This document shows, piece by piece, positions 28,310-36,317 of a stretch of 64,000 bases of DNA. Under the pieces are notes generated by a model. It was not told the origin of the DNA. It saw only the letters and a list, made by a program, of their open reading frames with translations, and did no database searches. The DNA is from Microvirga splendida (GTDB lineage: Bacteria; Pseudomonadota; Alphaproteobacteria; Rhizobiales; Beijerinckiaceae). Made by a program: the position numbers and the translations under genes. The DNA lies in contig NZ_JAELXT010000004.1 of the NCBI RefSeq assembly GCF_016427565.1, positions 1 through 64,000 of the forward strand, given 5' to 3'. Every line of letters starts with the position of its first letter. Positions within the stretch are counted from its first letter, which is position 1.

Positions 28310-29512
28310 ATGAAGCTCGCCAAGAGCCTCTTCCTTGGAACAGTCGCCGGCCTCGCGGCTGTCATGGGGGCACAAGCTGCCGATCTGCCGGTCGTCAAGG
28401 CCGCACCGGTCGAATACGTTCGCGTCTGCTCCACCTATGGCGCAGGCTTCTTCTACATCCCGGGCACGGAAACCTGCCTCCGCGTCGGCGGTCGCGTCCG
28501 TGCCGAATACGCGTATCTCGAACCCAGGAATCGCGAGGACGATACGATCGGTTTCCTGGCCCGCGGACGCGTCCAGCTCGACGCCCGCACGGCGACCGCC
28601 TACGGCCTCCTGCGCGCCTTCGTCCGTATGGAGATGGACCGTCAGTCCGGCCTGTATGGGTCGGGCACCTCGACGAACATCGCCCAGGCTTACATCCAGT
28701 TCGGCGGCCTGACCGCCGGTCGCACGACCTCGTTCTTCACCAACGGCGATATCCCGAACGAGAATTGGGGCACGGTTCGCTTCTACGACTTTCCGGACGT
28801 GAACCTGCTGGCCTACACTTTCTCCTTCGACAACGGCTTCTCGGCCACCCTGTCGCTGGAAGAGGGCTCCTTCGCGACCACCGCCCTGGCCGACGCGGCA
28901 GACCTGGGTGCCGGCCAGAGGCTGCCCGACCTCGTCGGTAACCTGAAGTATACCGGCACCTGGGGTTCGGCTCAGCTCTCCGGCGCCCTGCACCAGGTCC
29001 GCAGCAACGTGGTTGTCGGCGGCGATTACCCCGACAGCAAACTCGGCTGGGCCATGTCGGGCATGTTCAACGTGAACCTGCCGATGCTGGGCGAGGGCGA
29101 CGCCCTGTGGCTTGCCGCCACCTATGCGGACGGCGCCCTCGGCTATCTCGGCTTCGACCCCGATATCTCGGTCGGCATCGCTTCGGGCACGGTCCTGGAC
29201 GCGTATATCGGCCCCGATGGCGAGATCGAAACCGGTCGTGGCTGGTCGCTCGCCGGCGGTCTGAACCATTATTGGACGCCCACCATCCGGCAGAGCCTGT
29301 TCGGCTCCTATGCCCGCGTGGAGTACGGCACCGCCGCTCCGTCCGCCGATTTCACCGAATGGCGCGTCGGCTCCAACGTGATCTGGTCGCCGGTCGCCGG
29401 TCTCGATATCGGCGTGGAGGCTCTCTACTCCAACCTCAACCCGCGCGGCATCGTCGGCGCGAATGACGATGATGCCTGGGAAGGCCGCCTGCGCATTCAG
29501 CGCGACTTCTGA
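28310..29512 (+). CDS. Porin (Porin_2 family)
   Basis: A 400-residue outer-membrane porin of the type common in Hyphomicrobiales. It has a signal peptide ending GAQA, followed by the family start ADLPVVKAAPVEYVRVC and GAGFFYIPGTETCLRVGGR with the conserved cysteine pair. It ends in a beta-strand with terminal phenylalanine (RLRIQRDF), the BAM recognition signature. It forms a general diffusion pore. A strong terminator follows. Confidence 0.94.
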   Translation: MKLAKSLFLGTVAGLAAVMGAQAADLPVVKAAPVEYVRVCSTYGAGFFYIPGTETCLRVGGRVRAEYAYLEPRNREDDTIGFLARGRVQLDARTATAYGLLRAFVRMEMDRQSGLYGSGTSTNIAQAYIQFGGLTAGRTTSFFTNGDIPNENWGTVRFYDFPDVNLLAYTFSFDNGFSATLSLEEGSFATTALADAADLGAGQRLPDLVGNLKYTGTWGSAQLSGALHQVRSNVVVGGDYPDSKLGWAMSGMFNVNLPMLGEGDALWLAATYADGALGYLGFDPDISVGIASGTVLDAYIGPDGEIETGRGWSLAGGLNHYWTPTIRQSLFGSYARVEYGTAAPSADFTEWRVGSNVIWSPVAGLDIGVEALYSNLNPRGIVGANDDDAWEGRLRIQRDF

Positions 29513-29534
29513 TCGGCCTTCTCCCATCGATCGG

Positions 29535-29565
29535 AAAGCCCCGGCGCCGCTGCCGGGGCTTTTTC
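29535..29565 (+). terminator. Rho-independent terminator of the porin gene
   Basis: AAAGCCCCGGC, a short loop, then GCCGGGGCTTTTT; a GC-rich stem followed by a T-run 23 bases after the porin stop. Confidence 0.88.
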
Positions 29566-29636
29566 GTTCAGGCCATGACGAAAACGGCGTGGGGCGCTAT
29601 CTGCCGCCTGAGCGCTCGCACGGGAGGAGTGAAACC

Positions 29637-29894
29637 ATGCCGAAGATCCTTGGCGCCGCCACTGCCGCATTGCTCTCGTTCGGGCTCGGCGGATGCATCG
29701 GGACGGCGGGAGTCTCCACCTGGGAGTACCGGTCAGGTCCCGGCTACGAGACCACCCGCATTCAGGAGAGCCGAATCCAGGCGGATCCGGTCCAGGGACT
29801 CACCCATGAGGCCTGCACGAGCATGAGCGAAAGGCAGATCGCCGCCTCGGGCCATGTCAGCGGAGGCGGTCTGATCGCGTGCCGCTCCGAGTAG
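29637..29894 (+). CDS. Small putative lipoprotein
   Basis: An 85-residue protein with a strong ribosome binding site (GGGAGGAG). The N-terminus MPKILGAATAALLSFGLGGC resembles a lipoprotein signal peptide with LGGC lipobox, so Cys20 would be lipidated. The remainder is hydrophilic with two more cysteines. No homologue recognised. Confidence 0.65.
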   Translation: MPKILGAATAALLSFGLGGCIGTAGVSTWEYRSGPGYETTRIQESRIQADPVQGLTHEACTSMSERQIAASGHVSGGGLIACRSE

Positions 29895-29912
29895 GACGGT
29901 GCGCGGAGCCAA

Positions 29913-29937
29913 GGAACGAACCTGCACCTTGACCGTT
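29913..29937 (+). promoter_or_regulatory. EcfG-type general stress promoter
   Basis: A perfect GGAAC (29913-29917), 16 bases, then CGTT (29934-29937). This matches the EcfG consensus of alphaproteobacteria. The small membrane protein gene starts 35 bases downstream of the -10. Confidence 0.65.
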
Positions 29938-29972
29938 GGCATGAGGTCAATTCCATTTGGGAGAGAATACTC

Positions 29973-30047
29973 ATGAACAACATCATCTGGCTTATCGGCG
30001 CGATCGTCGTGGTTCTGGCTATCCTGTCGTTCCTCGGTATGCGCTGA
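29973..30047 (+). CDS. 24-residue single-span membrane protein
   Basis: A tiny gene encoding one hydrophobic helix (starting MNNIIWLIGAIVVVLAILSF and ending LGMR). It has a GGGAGAG ribosome binding site and an EcfG-type promoter. I recall near-identical small proteins annotated as hypothetical in other Hyphomicrobiales. It would insert in the inner membrane; possible role in envelope stress adaptation. Confidence 0.6.
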   Translation: MNNIIWLIGAIVVVLAILSFLGMR

Positions 30048-30161
30048 AGACGAACGGTGAACCTGCAGGACAGACCTTCGCATTGCATGCGCTGTCCTGC
30101 AGTTCTCGCCCGGTGCGACTACCTGTGATGATGCTGCCGAGAGTTGCGGAGGAGCGGCCAT

Positions 30162-30314
30162 TCATTCCAGAAGAACGAACACCGCTGACGCGACGTTCGT
30201 CGCGGCCAAGAGGACGAGCAAGACCGGGAACAGCGGAATGCACCGCCGGTGCAGCGCTTCAGCCCCTCCTGCGACTTCAACGTCGCTCCCTGAACAACAT
30301 TCTCTGAAGGTCAT
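30162..30314 (-). CDS. Possible small membrane protein
   Basis: A 50-codon frame with an AAGGAG ribosome binding site nine bases before the ATG. The C-terminal half is strongly hydrophobic (IPLFPVLLVLLAATNVASAV) and would span the membrane once. It has no recognised relative and lies next to a family 2 repeat. Confidence 0.35.
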   Translation of the reverse strand: MTFRECCSGSDVEVAGGAEALHRRCIPLFPVLLVLLAATNVASAVFVLLE

Positions 30315-30419
30315 CCCTCGTGCTCCTTGGGCTTCCCTTGCGTTAGGAATGGCAGGATGATCCCAGCGCAGCGGCTCCGACGTGCGGTATCGCACAGGCC
30401 TGCGGCTCCAGCTGTCGCT

Positions 30420-30525
30420 AGAGCATCGTGCGGCCCGCTGGGTCGGTCCCGACGATGCTCTGTTCCAAGAAGGAAGCATCGGATGGATCCCAAAAGTGCA
30501 AGTCCACATCTGGGTCCCATGCTTT
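30420..30525. repeat. Bipartite hairpin repeat, family 2, copy 3 (inverted orientation)
   Basis: Module B (GAGCATCGTGCGG...CGACGATGCTC, 30421-30461) precedes module A (AAGCATCGGATGGATCCC...GGGTCCCATGCTT, to 30525), the reverse order of copy 2. It lies between two minus-strand small genes and partly reads into the 3' end of the coiled-coil gene. Confidence 0.8.
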
Positions 30526-30796
30526 AGTGGCGCGTCGCACCCTTCTGGATCTGGAGGAGTTGCCCTTCGATCGCCCGCATCCTCGTCATCAGCCGGTCCA
30601 GTTCGGAAAGAAGATGCCGTTCATCCTGGCGGGCCTGCTCGACCAGTTCCGCCGAGGAGCCATGACGGATCCGGTGGAGGGCATCGGCCAGCCTGCGGTC
30701 GAGAAGCCGCATGTGATGCTCCAGGTCCAAGAACTCCTGGTGAAGCTGGGTCTCCTTGAACACGGTGGGGATCTCACGTGAGAACAGTCGGTTCAA
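30524..30796 (-). CDS. Hypothetical coiled-coil protein
   Basis: A 90-residue charged, mostly helical protein (LEHHMRLLDRRLADALHRI, then ERHLLSELDRLMTRMRAIE). It begins at a TTG; an internal ATG would give about 62 residues. No domain recognised. Its stop codon touches a family 2 repeat. Confidence 0.45.
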   Translation of the reverse strand: MNRLFSREIPTVFKETQLHQEFLDLEHHMRLLDRRLADALHRIRHGSSAELVEQARQDERHLLSELDRLMTRMRAIEGQLLQIQKGATRH

Positions 30797-31141
30797 GCTT
30801 AAGCTACAGCTTGGAGGACGGTTCCTCTAGGGCAAAAAGACTGTTCAGGAAATTTTCTGTAAGGCCAAGCTGAAACAGACGGCGGTATTCACCGTTCTGT
30901 GATGAGGGTATTAGCCCGATCGCGCCTGCGCTCGGGAAAGTTGATTATTCACGGTCCTGTAGAAAGTGCGCTCGAAAGCCCTGCCGCTTCCGATCGCATG
31001 ATGAGTTCGGACCGTATCGTACCGGCTGTCCGCATCGCGTTTCCGGAGCCGGATTTCTCCCGTCAGACAAAAGAGCCTGAGGATCGTTGCTCCTTGCATA
31101 ACAGGGCTCAAGGAACTGCAAACCGGAAGAGGAGACGACGT
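30797..31141. other. Intergenic region before the response regulator
   Basis: About 345 bases. It should hold promoters of the divergent coiled-coil and response-regulator genes. An in-frame open stretch runs upstream of the regulator from 30899 but has no protein-like features. No exact EcfG box was found; nothing else recognised. Confidence 0.4.
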
Positions 31142-31540
31142 ATGGGACAGGGAATAGAGCCTTATCGTGTAGCTTTGATCGTCGAGGATGATTTCGAGGT
31201 CAGGGGCTTAGCGGCAGCTCTTCTCGAGGAAACCGATCTGAAGGTCGTCGAAGCGTCCAGCGCGGAGGAGGCTCTGGATTACCTGAACCGACATTCGGAG
31301 GAAGTCGCCTTCCTCTTTGCCGATCTCCGGCTTCCCTGTCTCATGAACGGGTTGGACCTTGCGCGGACTGTCCGGCTCAAATGGCCTTGGGTCCGCACAG
31401 TGCTGACATCCGGCGGGCCCCTCGACGATGAGGCGGGGGATGTTCCGCGGGACGTCCGTTTCCTGCCGAAGCCTTGGAGAGCCCTTGAGGTTCTGATGGA
31501 GGCCGAGAGGGCCGCGTCTCAATCCTATCGCGGGCACTGA
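31142..31540 (+). CDS. Single-domain response regulator
   Basis: A 132-residue receiver domain with no output domain. Acidic pocket D16/D17 (ALIVEDDFEV), phosphoacceptor D61 (FLFADLRLP), S90 and K110 (FLPKPW) are in place. It is preceded by GGAAGAGGAG. Single-domain receivers of this type often serve HWE/HisKA_2 kinases or the PhyR-NepR stress pathway; the partner here is unknown. Confidence 0.88.
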   Translation: MGQGIEPYRVALIVEDDFEVRGLAAALLEETDLKVVEASSAEEALDYLNRHSEEVAFLFADLRLPCLMNGLDLARTVRLKWPWVRTVLTSGGPLDDEAGDVPRDVRFLPKPWRALEVLMEAERAASQSYRGH

Positions 31541-31641
31541 AGGCCTTCTGCTTCGATACGTTTCCGCACCGTGTATCGGGCAGGCGTGGAACCTAGGCGC
31601 TTGCCGGGAATTGGCGTCTGCAGTTCAAAGAGGATTGACTG

Positions 31642-32016
31642 ATGCCGAACACGTCTATTGCTACAGGATCTTTCCAGTCTCGCAGCGAGGCCAACCAGGC
31701 GATCCAGCGCCTTGTCTCGGCCGGCTTCGCCCGCAACAGCATCGAGCTTCATCGCCATGACGACGACGAGGGCTACGACCTGGAGATCCACACCCGACAG
31801 GAGAATGTCAGACGGGCCGAGCGCCTGATCCATGATGCCTCCAGGCCGGTCTATGCCATGCGGCAGACCGCATCCGGGGTCGTTCAGACCGCCAAGTCGT
31901 ATCCCTTCGTTCTGCTCGGGGCCGGAATTCTGGCGGGGTTTCTGATCTATAGCCTCATTCCGAAAGAGTCGGACTCCGAGGGCCACGCTCATCCCCGGAA
32001 GCGCCGCAGGCGCTGA
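31642..32016 (+). CDS. Hypothetical membrane-anchored stress-type protein
   Basis: A 124-residue protein. The N-terminal 60 residues (SFQSRSEANQAIQRLVSAGF...) resemble the small alpha-beta domain of general-stress 17M-like proteins, with an acidic DDDEGYDLEIH segment. A single membrane helix (YPFVLLGAGILAGFLIYSLI) near residues 87-106 and a very basic tail follow. Function unknown. Confidence 0.65.
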   Translation: MPNTSIATGSFQSRSEANQAIQRLVSAGFARNSIELHRHDDDEGYDLEIHTRQENVRRAERLIHDASRPVYAMRQTASGVVQTAKSYPFVLLGAGILAGFLIYSLIPKESDSEGHAHPRKRRRR

Positions 32017-32059
32017 TACTCGCTGAGAGAGGTGAGGACCGGATCCTGGGCCGATGGTC

Positions 32060-32284
32060 TCAGTGGTCCTCACCCCTTTCGCGGCGGTGAGCCCTTTCAA
32101 GTCTCTCCAGCAATTGCCTGATGCGATCCGGCGCAGGCTCCTTCAGGATGCCCTGGTAATTGTGCTGAAGTTGACGCCCAAGATCCTTCAGCAGTTCGGA
32201 TTGCCCGGCTGCCGTCAGGCCATTGGAGCCGATGCTCCAACCGGCATTGCCTCCTGCGGCATAAGGGTGGTGCCGCTTTGGCAT
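32060..32284 (-). CDS. NepR-like anti-sigma factor candidate
   Basis: A 74-residue protein with a strong GGGAGGT ribosome binding site. Its core (LGRQLQHNY at residues 35-43, EPAPDRIRQLLERLE at 49-63) matches the NepR pattern (I/L)GxxLRxxYxxxxxEPxPDRxxxLLxxL. NepR sequesters the sigma factor EcfG until phosphorylated PhyR displaces it. No phyR or ecfG gene adjoins, so this would be an orphan or secondary copy. The call rests on a short motif. Confidence 0.6.
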   Translation of the reverse strand: MPKRHHPYAAGGNAGWSIGSNGLTAAGQSELLKDLGRQLQHNYQGILKEPAPDRIRQLLERLERAHRRERGEDH

Positions 32285-32533
32285 CGATGACCTCCCTGGG
32301 AGTTGCTCGTGGTGATCGAGGAACGGGCGAGGTCCGATTGAGTTGCGGTTAAGTTTCTGACGAATTTGAATTTTTCATCCAGTAAAGTTTCTTGTGTCGG
32401 TCTCGGCAGAGATCCTGCACGCTTCATCCCAGCGTCTCACGCCTTCGTAGCGAAGCAGGCGACTGCCGGTCGCATTGGCTTGATCCCCGTCATGCGTCAA
32501 AGCTCAGCTTCAAGATTGCTGCGGGGCTGCGGG

Positions 32534-32701
32534 ATGCGTGAAGTTTTGATGATCTATTTGTCCGGCGTGATTCTGCTCCTTGCAGTCTCCACCATGATCA
32601 ACGACGAGGAGAAGATCGGCCTCGACCACATCCTGATCGCAGGGTTCGGCTGGCCGATTCTGACGCCTCTGCTGGCCCTCAGGGCTTGGCACAGCCGCTA
32701 A
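32534..32701 (+). CDS. Small two-helix membrane protein
   Basis: A 55-residue hydrophobic protein (MREVLMIYLSGVILLLAVS, then HILIAGFGWPILTPLLAL). Ribosome binding site weak. The last stop is six bases inside the gap before the convergent secreted-protein gene. Unknown function. Confidence 0.45.
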   Translation: MREVLMIYLSGVILLLAVSTMINDEEKIGLDHILIAGFGWPILTPLLALRAWHSR

Positions 32702-32761
32702 CGGCCTCCAGCGGCTAATGTATAACCGCAATCGGAGGACTCCTGTGACCCCAGAGGGTGC

Positions 32762-33079
32762 CTAGTTCCGTGAGGGCGGAGAGCGGGGCGCGCAACGGTA
32801 TCCGATGGGGCATTGGGCCGTATCGGCCGTCGGAACCCATGCTGGGTCCAGAGTTTCCCCGACAGCGCAGGAGCCGTACGATCCGACATAGCGGTCGTAG
32901 GTGAGAGGGCCCGTGTTGAGGACAATGCCTCTTTGCGAAGCGACAAGGCTCCGCGCCTGAGCGCATGACATTCTCAAGGTCAGCGGATTGCTCTGCGCCC
33001 ATGCATCGGCACTTGTCGATGCAATGACCAAGATTGCCGCTACACCCATTCGGCGAGGCGAGAAGAAGCCGGAGAGCAT
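32762..33079 (-). CDS. Small secreted four-cysteine protein, paralogue of 27788-28090
   Basis: A 105-residue protein starting MLSGFFSPRRMGVAAILVIA with signal-peptide cleavage expected after AWAQ. Cysteines at residues 39, 71, 90 and 96 repeat the 32-19-6 spacing of the paralogue, along with CxQAR, GIVLNTGPLTYDRYV and DTAQCPIGYRC. A GGAGA ribosome binding site supports this start. Unknown function. Confidence 0.78.
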   Translation of the reverse strand: MLSGFFSPRRMGVAAILVIASTSADAWAQSNPLTLRMSCAQARSLVASQRGIVLNTGPLTYDRYVGSYGSCAVGETLDPAWVPTADTAQCPIGYRCAPRSPPSRN

Positions 33080-33211
33080 CGTTCGTCTCCAATGGTGCTG
33101 ATCGACTGCACTCTCGACCATATCGGTCAGCCGGATTGCTTGATGTGCTGGCATGCACATCAGCATCTTTCGATCACACCACCGGCGTTCCCCGGCTCCT
33201 GTGGTTTCCGG

Positions 33212-34339
33212 CTAGATGATCAGGAAGTCCAGAGACGTCAGTCTCAGACCATCGGAGAGCTTTGCGACCGCAACCTGCTCGCTCGCGCCGGTCCCGTCTG
33301 CATCGTAGTACAGCATCCCGTCGTCACGATCGTAGATGATGCGATCCGTCGAATCCCGCGCCTGATCACCCGTGCGGAACACTCCCGACTTCAGCCGGCC
33401 TTCGCTGCCCAGGGCGGCGAATGCCCGGTTGTTCAGCCAGAAGGTGTCATTGGCGACCGAAAAGTCTCGGATAGTGTCAACGCCTTCGGGGCCAATTGGA
33501 ACGGCATTATAGACAAAGACATCCCGACCCGAACCGCCTCGGAGGATGTCTGCGCCTGCCTCGCCGTAAAGCCGATCGTTCCCACTTCCGCCGCTGAGAT
33601 AATCATCTCCGAAGCTACCATAAAGACGGTCATTGCCGCTGTTCCCGTACACAGCATCGTTGCCGGCTCGGCCATCCGCGCGGTCATTTCCGTCGCCGCC
33701 ATACAGGGCATCATTGCCGTTGCTGGCGTGAAGGCGGTCATTGCCATCCTCTCCGTAGAGGCGATCATTCCCATGGCCACCATAGAGGCGATCATTCCCG
33801 ACGCCGCCCAAGATCCAGTCCCTATTCGCTGTTCCGAAGAGCGCATCGTCCACGTACATGTATTGGAGCTGGCCGTAGAGAGGAGCATCCGACCGGCTGA
33901 TCCCGTCCGGGAAGCTTGCGCTCAAGTTCAGGCCGACCGAATGGAGCACCGATGCGACGACCGAGTTGCTGTTCAGGTCTCCTCCGGGAGCTTCGCGAAA
34001 GATGTCGATGCTGTAGTCGAGGTCCGCGTTCTCGATGTTGTTGGCATGCCGCACCATTACCTTCCAGACGTCGTCGGCGTCCCTTGTGCCGAGATCGAGG
34101 ACCTTGCGGTGCCTCTCCTCAGGGGTATCCGAGCCTCTCCGGTCGGGCGAGGTAGCCAGGTTGGCATCCGCCAGCGTCTCAAGATCGCCGTTCGATCCTG
34201 CGGTGCCTCGAATGACCTTCTCCGAGACGACACGCCCCTGCTCATCCGTGACCGTCTTGACGAGGTAGAGATGGAAAAAACCGGTGTTCAGCCCTTCAAA
34301 TTCAACGGGCTTGGCTTCGATGGCAATGACGGTGGGCAT
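33212..34339 (-). CDS. RTX calcium-binding repeat protein with ten tandem nonapeptides
   Basis: A 375-residue protein. Residues 1-160 are an uncharacterised N-terminal region. About ten GxGNDRLYG-type nonapeptides follow at roughly residues 165-265, forming an uninterrupted calcium-binding roll. The last 110 residues (DVFVYNA, FWLNNRAF, RIIYDRDDG, YYDADGTG, ending DFLII) are the C-terminal module shared by all four RTX proteins here. Likely secreted by a type I system located elsewhere. Start supported by AAGGAG. Confidence 0.9.
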   Translation of the reverse strand: MPTVIAIEAKPVEFEGLNTGFFHLYLVKTVTDEQGRVVSEKVIRGTAGSNGDLETLADANLATSPDRRGSDTPEERHRKVLDLGTRDADDVWKVMVRHANNIENADLDYSIDIFREAPGGDLNSNSVVASVLHSVGLNLSASFPDGISRSDAPLYGQLQYMYVDDALFGTANRDWILGGVGNDRLYGGHGNDRLYGEDGNDRLHASNGNDALYGGDGNDRADGRAGNDAVYGNSGNDRLYGSFGDDYLSGGSGNDRLYGEAGADILRGGSGRDVFVYNAVPIGPEGVDTIRDFSVANDTFWLNNRAFAALGSEGRLKSGVFRTGDQARDSTDRIIYDRDDGMLYYDADGTGASEQVAVAKLSDGLRLTSLDFLII

Positions 34340-34566
34340 GGAACGCTCCTTGAGCAACTCGACGGTCTGGCGCCGCCCAAAGGTCGGCAACATCATCAAC
34401 TTTGCTGATGGCTCCGGCGTTCCACTCTGCATCAAAAGACCGCTACCTGAGCCTTGCCGCTTCTGAACATCCCATCGGATTCACAAAGCGGGTCTTTTAG
34501 CCCAACAGGTAATCGAAGGCCTCGAAGCACGATAGCTTCCTGGAGGCTGAGAATTGTCGAGGGGGT

Positions 34567-34652
34567 TGGTGCGGACGGCGGGGGTCGAACCCGCACGGGC
34601 ATAGCCCGAGGGATTTTAAGTCCCTTGCGTCTACCGGTTTCGCCACGTCCGC
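34567..34652 (-). tRNA. tRNA-Leu (UAA)
   Basis: The minus strand folds as a class II tRNA: acceptor GCGGACG/CGTCCGC, D-arm, anticodon stem AGGGA/TCCCT with loop CTTAAAA (anticodon UAA), a variable arm (CGGGCTATGCCCG) and T-arm GCGGG-TTCGACC-CCCGC. The 3' CCA is encoded. It reads UUA and, by wobble, UUG leucine codons. Confidence 0.96.
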
Positions 34653-34719
34653 TTCGGAGAAGAGGGTTATCGGGAGGCGGGCTCGAGCGCAAGTCAAAGC
34701 GTGCGCGCCGGTGCCTGCA

Positions 34720-35907
34720 TCACTCCGGGGTGCGGAATCCGTAGAGCCAGTCGTAACGCTTCGTCATGCCCTCGGAGCCCAGGTGGCGCATGACCCTGTC
34801 GCGCCCGAACGCGATCAGGGCACCGGCATGGTAGATGCGCCCGTTCGTGCGGGCCTCCTTCTGGACCTGGGCTGCGCGGCCGAGGCGCTGCCTTTCATAG
34901 GCCGAGAGGATCTGCGGGATGTCGGACCGGGCCTCGCGCAGCAGAGAGGCGAGGGTCGCCGCCTCCTCGATTGCCATTGCGGCGCCTTGGGCGAGGAAGG
35001 GCAGGACGGGGTGCGCGGCATCGCCGAGAAGAGCGATCCGGCCCTTGGCGAGGCGCTCGGCCGGGTGGTCGAACAGGGACCAGCGCAGCCATTCCTGCGG
35101 CTGCGCGAGAAGCTCACGCAGGGCAGGGGCGGCAGAGGCATAGCGGGCGAGCAGGTCCTCCCGCCGGCCGGGAGCGGCCCAGCCGTCCACGGGCGCCGGA
35201 TTCCTTTCGATGGCCACGACATTGACGAGCCTGCCGCCGGCAATGGGGTAATGCACCACATGGCCCTGCGGGCCGAGCCAGAGGCCGGTCTCGTCGCCGG
35301 CGAGTTTGGCCGGGGCGGCGCTGCGGTCCAAGGTGGCCCGCCAGGCGATATAGCCACGATAGGTGGGTTGCGTCCCGTCGCCGAGTTGCTGGCGCACCTT
35401 CGACCAGACGCCGTCAGCCCCGACGATCAGGTCGGCGGTGATGGTCTCCCGGGCACCGCCGGCGGAGATCCAGGTGAGGGCGGCTTGAGAAGGGTCGCTC
35501 TCGACGCTCTCCACTGCCCGACCCATGACAAGGCGGATCGACGGCTCCGAGCGGACGGCATCGAGCAGGATGGTCTGGAGATCGGCCCGGTGCACGACCC
35601 AATAGGGCGCCTCGAACCGCTCGCGCATGAAGGCCCCCAGCGCCACCTCGCCAATGGGCTTGCCTGAGCGGATGGCGCGCACCACGACCCGCTCCGGCTC
35701 CGTCGCCACACGGCGAAGCGCCGGGCCGAGGCCAAGCCTGATGAGGATGCGGCTGGCATTGGGCGAAAGCTGGAGGCCGGCCCCGACCTCGCTGAAGCCG
35801 GTCCGGCGCTCGACGAGCGTGACCGTGTGGCCCTGCCGGGCCAAGGCCAGAGCCGCCGTCAGGCCGCCGATGCCGGCGCCGACGACTGCAATCGATAGTT
35901 TGGACAC
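34720..35907 (-). CDS. FAD-dependent monooxygenase (salicylate hydroxylase type)
   Basis: A 395-residue group A flavoprotein hydroxylase. GxGxxG is at the N-terminus (IAVVGAGIGGLTAALAL), the DG motif is LIVGADGVWSKVRQQL, and the GD motif is GRIALLGDAAHPVLPFLAQG. Such enzymes hydroxylate aromatic acids with NAD(P)H and oxygen. The substrate is unknown and no aromatic-degradation operon is near. It starts four bases from the end of the zinc-finger gene. Confidence 0.9.
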   Translation of the reverse strand: MSKLSIAVVGAGIGGLTAALALARQGHTVTLVERRTGFSEVGAGLQLSPNASRILIRLGLGPALRRVATEPERVVVRAIRSGKPIGEVALGAFMRERFEAPYWVVHRADLQTILLDAVRSEPSIRLVMGRAVESVESDPSQAALTWISAGGARETITADLIVGADGVWSKVRQQLGDGTQPTYRGYIAWRATLDRSAAPAKLAGDETGLWLGPQGHVVHYPIAGGRLVNVVAIERNPAPVDGWAAPGRREDLLARYASAAPALRELLAQPQEWLRWSLFDHPAERLAKGRIALLGDAAHPVLPFLAQGAAMAIEEAATLASLLREARSDIPQILSAYERQRLGRAAQVQKEARTNGRIYHAGALIAFGRDRVMRHLGSEGMTKRYDWLYGFRTPE

Positions 35908-36171
35908 TTAGCGCGAAGCTGCCGAGCCGGCGAAATCGGGCTCCCAGACGCACTGGGCCGGGCGAGCCTCGTCGAACTTCAGCGAGGGGTCGTACTTGAA
36001 CAGGGTCGAGCAGTAGGAGCAGATCGTCTCCGTATCATAGCCCATGTCGATGAACACATGGGGATGATCGAAGGGCGGCGTCGCGCCGATGCACATGAAC
36101 TCCTTCGAGCCCACGTGAATGACGGGAACGCCCGGATCGTTGTGGAAGTGGGGAGTGCCTTTGTCAGCCAT
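35908..36171 (-). CDS. Zinc-finger protein, CHCC type
   Basis: An 87-residue protein of the zf-CHCC family (related to the NDUFS6 subunit of mitochondrial complex I). Ligands visible are His in DHPHVFIDMG and the CSYC pair, with a YDP...F tail. In alphaproteobacteria the homologue associates with respiratory complex I. The start at 36171 (MADKGTPHFH) fits the family length. Confidence 0.88.
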   Translation of the reverse strand: MADKGTPHFHNDPGVPVIHVGSKEFMCIGATPPFDHPHVFIDMGYDTETICSYCSTLFKYDPSLKFDEARPAQCVWEPDFAGSAASR

Positions 36172-36317
36172 TGCCGTTGCTCTGAAGCGTTGAAATTTGG
36201 CGCACCATAATGGCCGATCGGCCATGCGCCTAGAGCAAATTTCCAAGCGTTGCATCCCGCGCCTCCGGTGCTTAGGTTGCACCGGCTTTCCCTCAGGCTC
36301 CAACCCCAGCCGGTCCG

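Noticed and set aside
33092..34408. A 438-codon plus-strand frame with Ile/Val/Ala repeats
   Set aside because: It is the reverse complement of RTX nonapeptide repeats, which creates periodic hydrophobic runs by chance.
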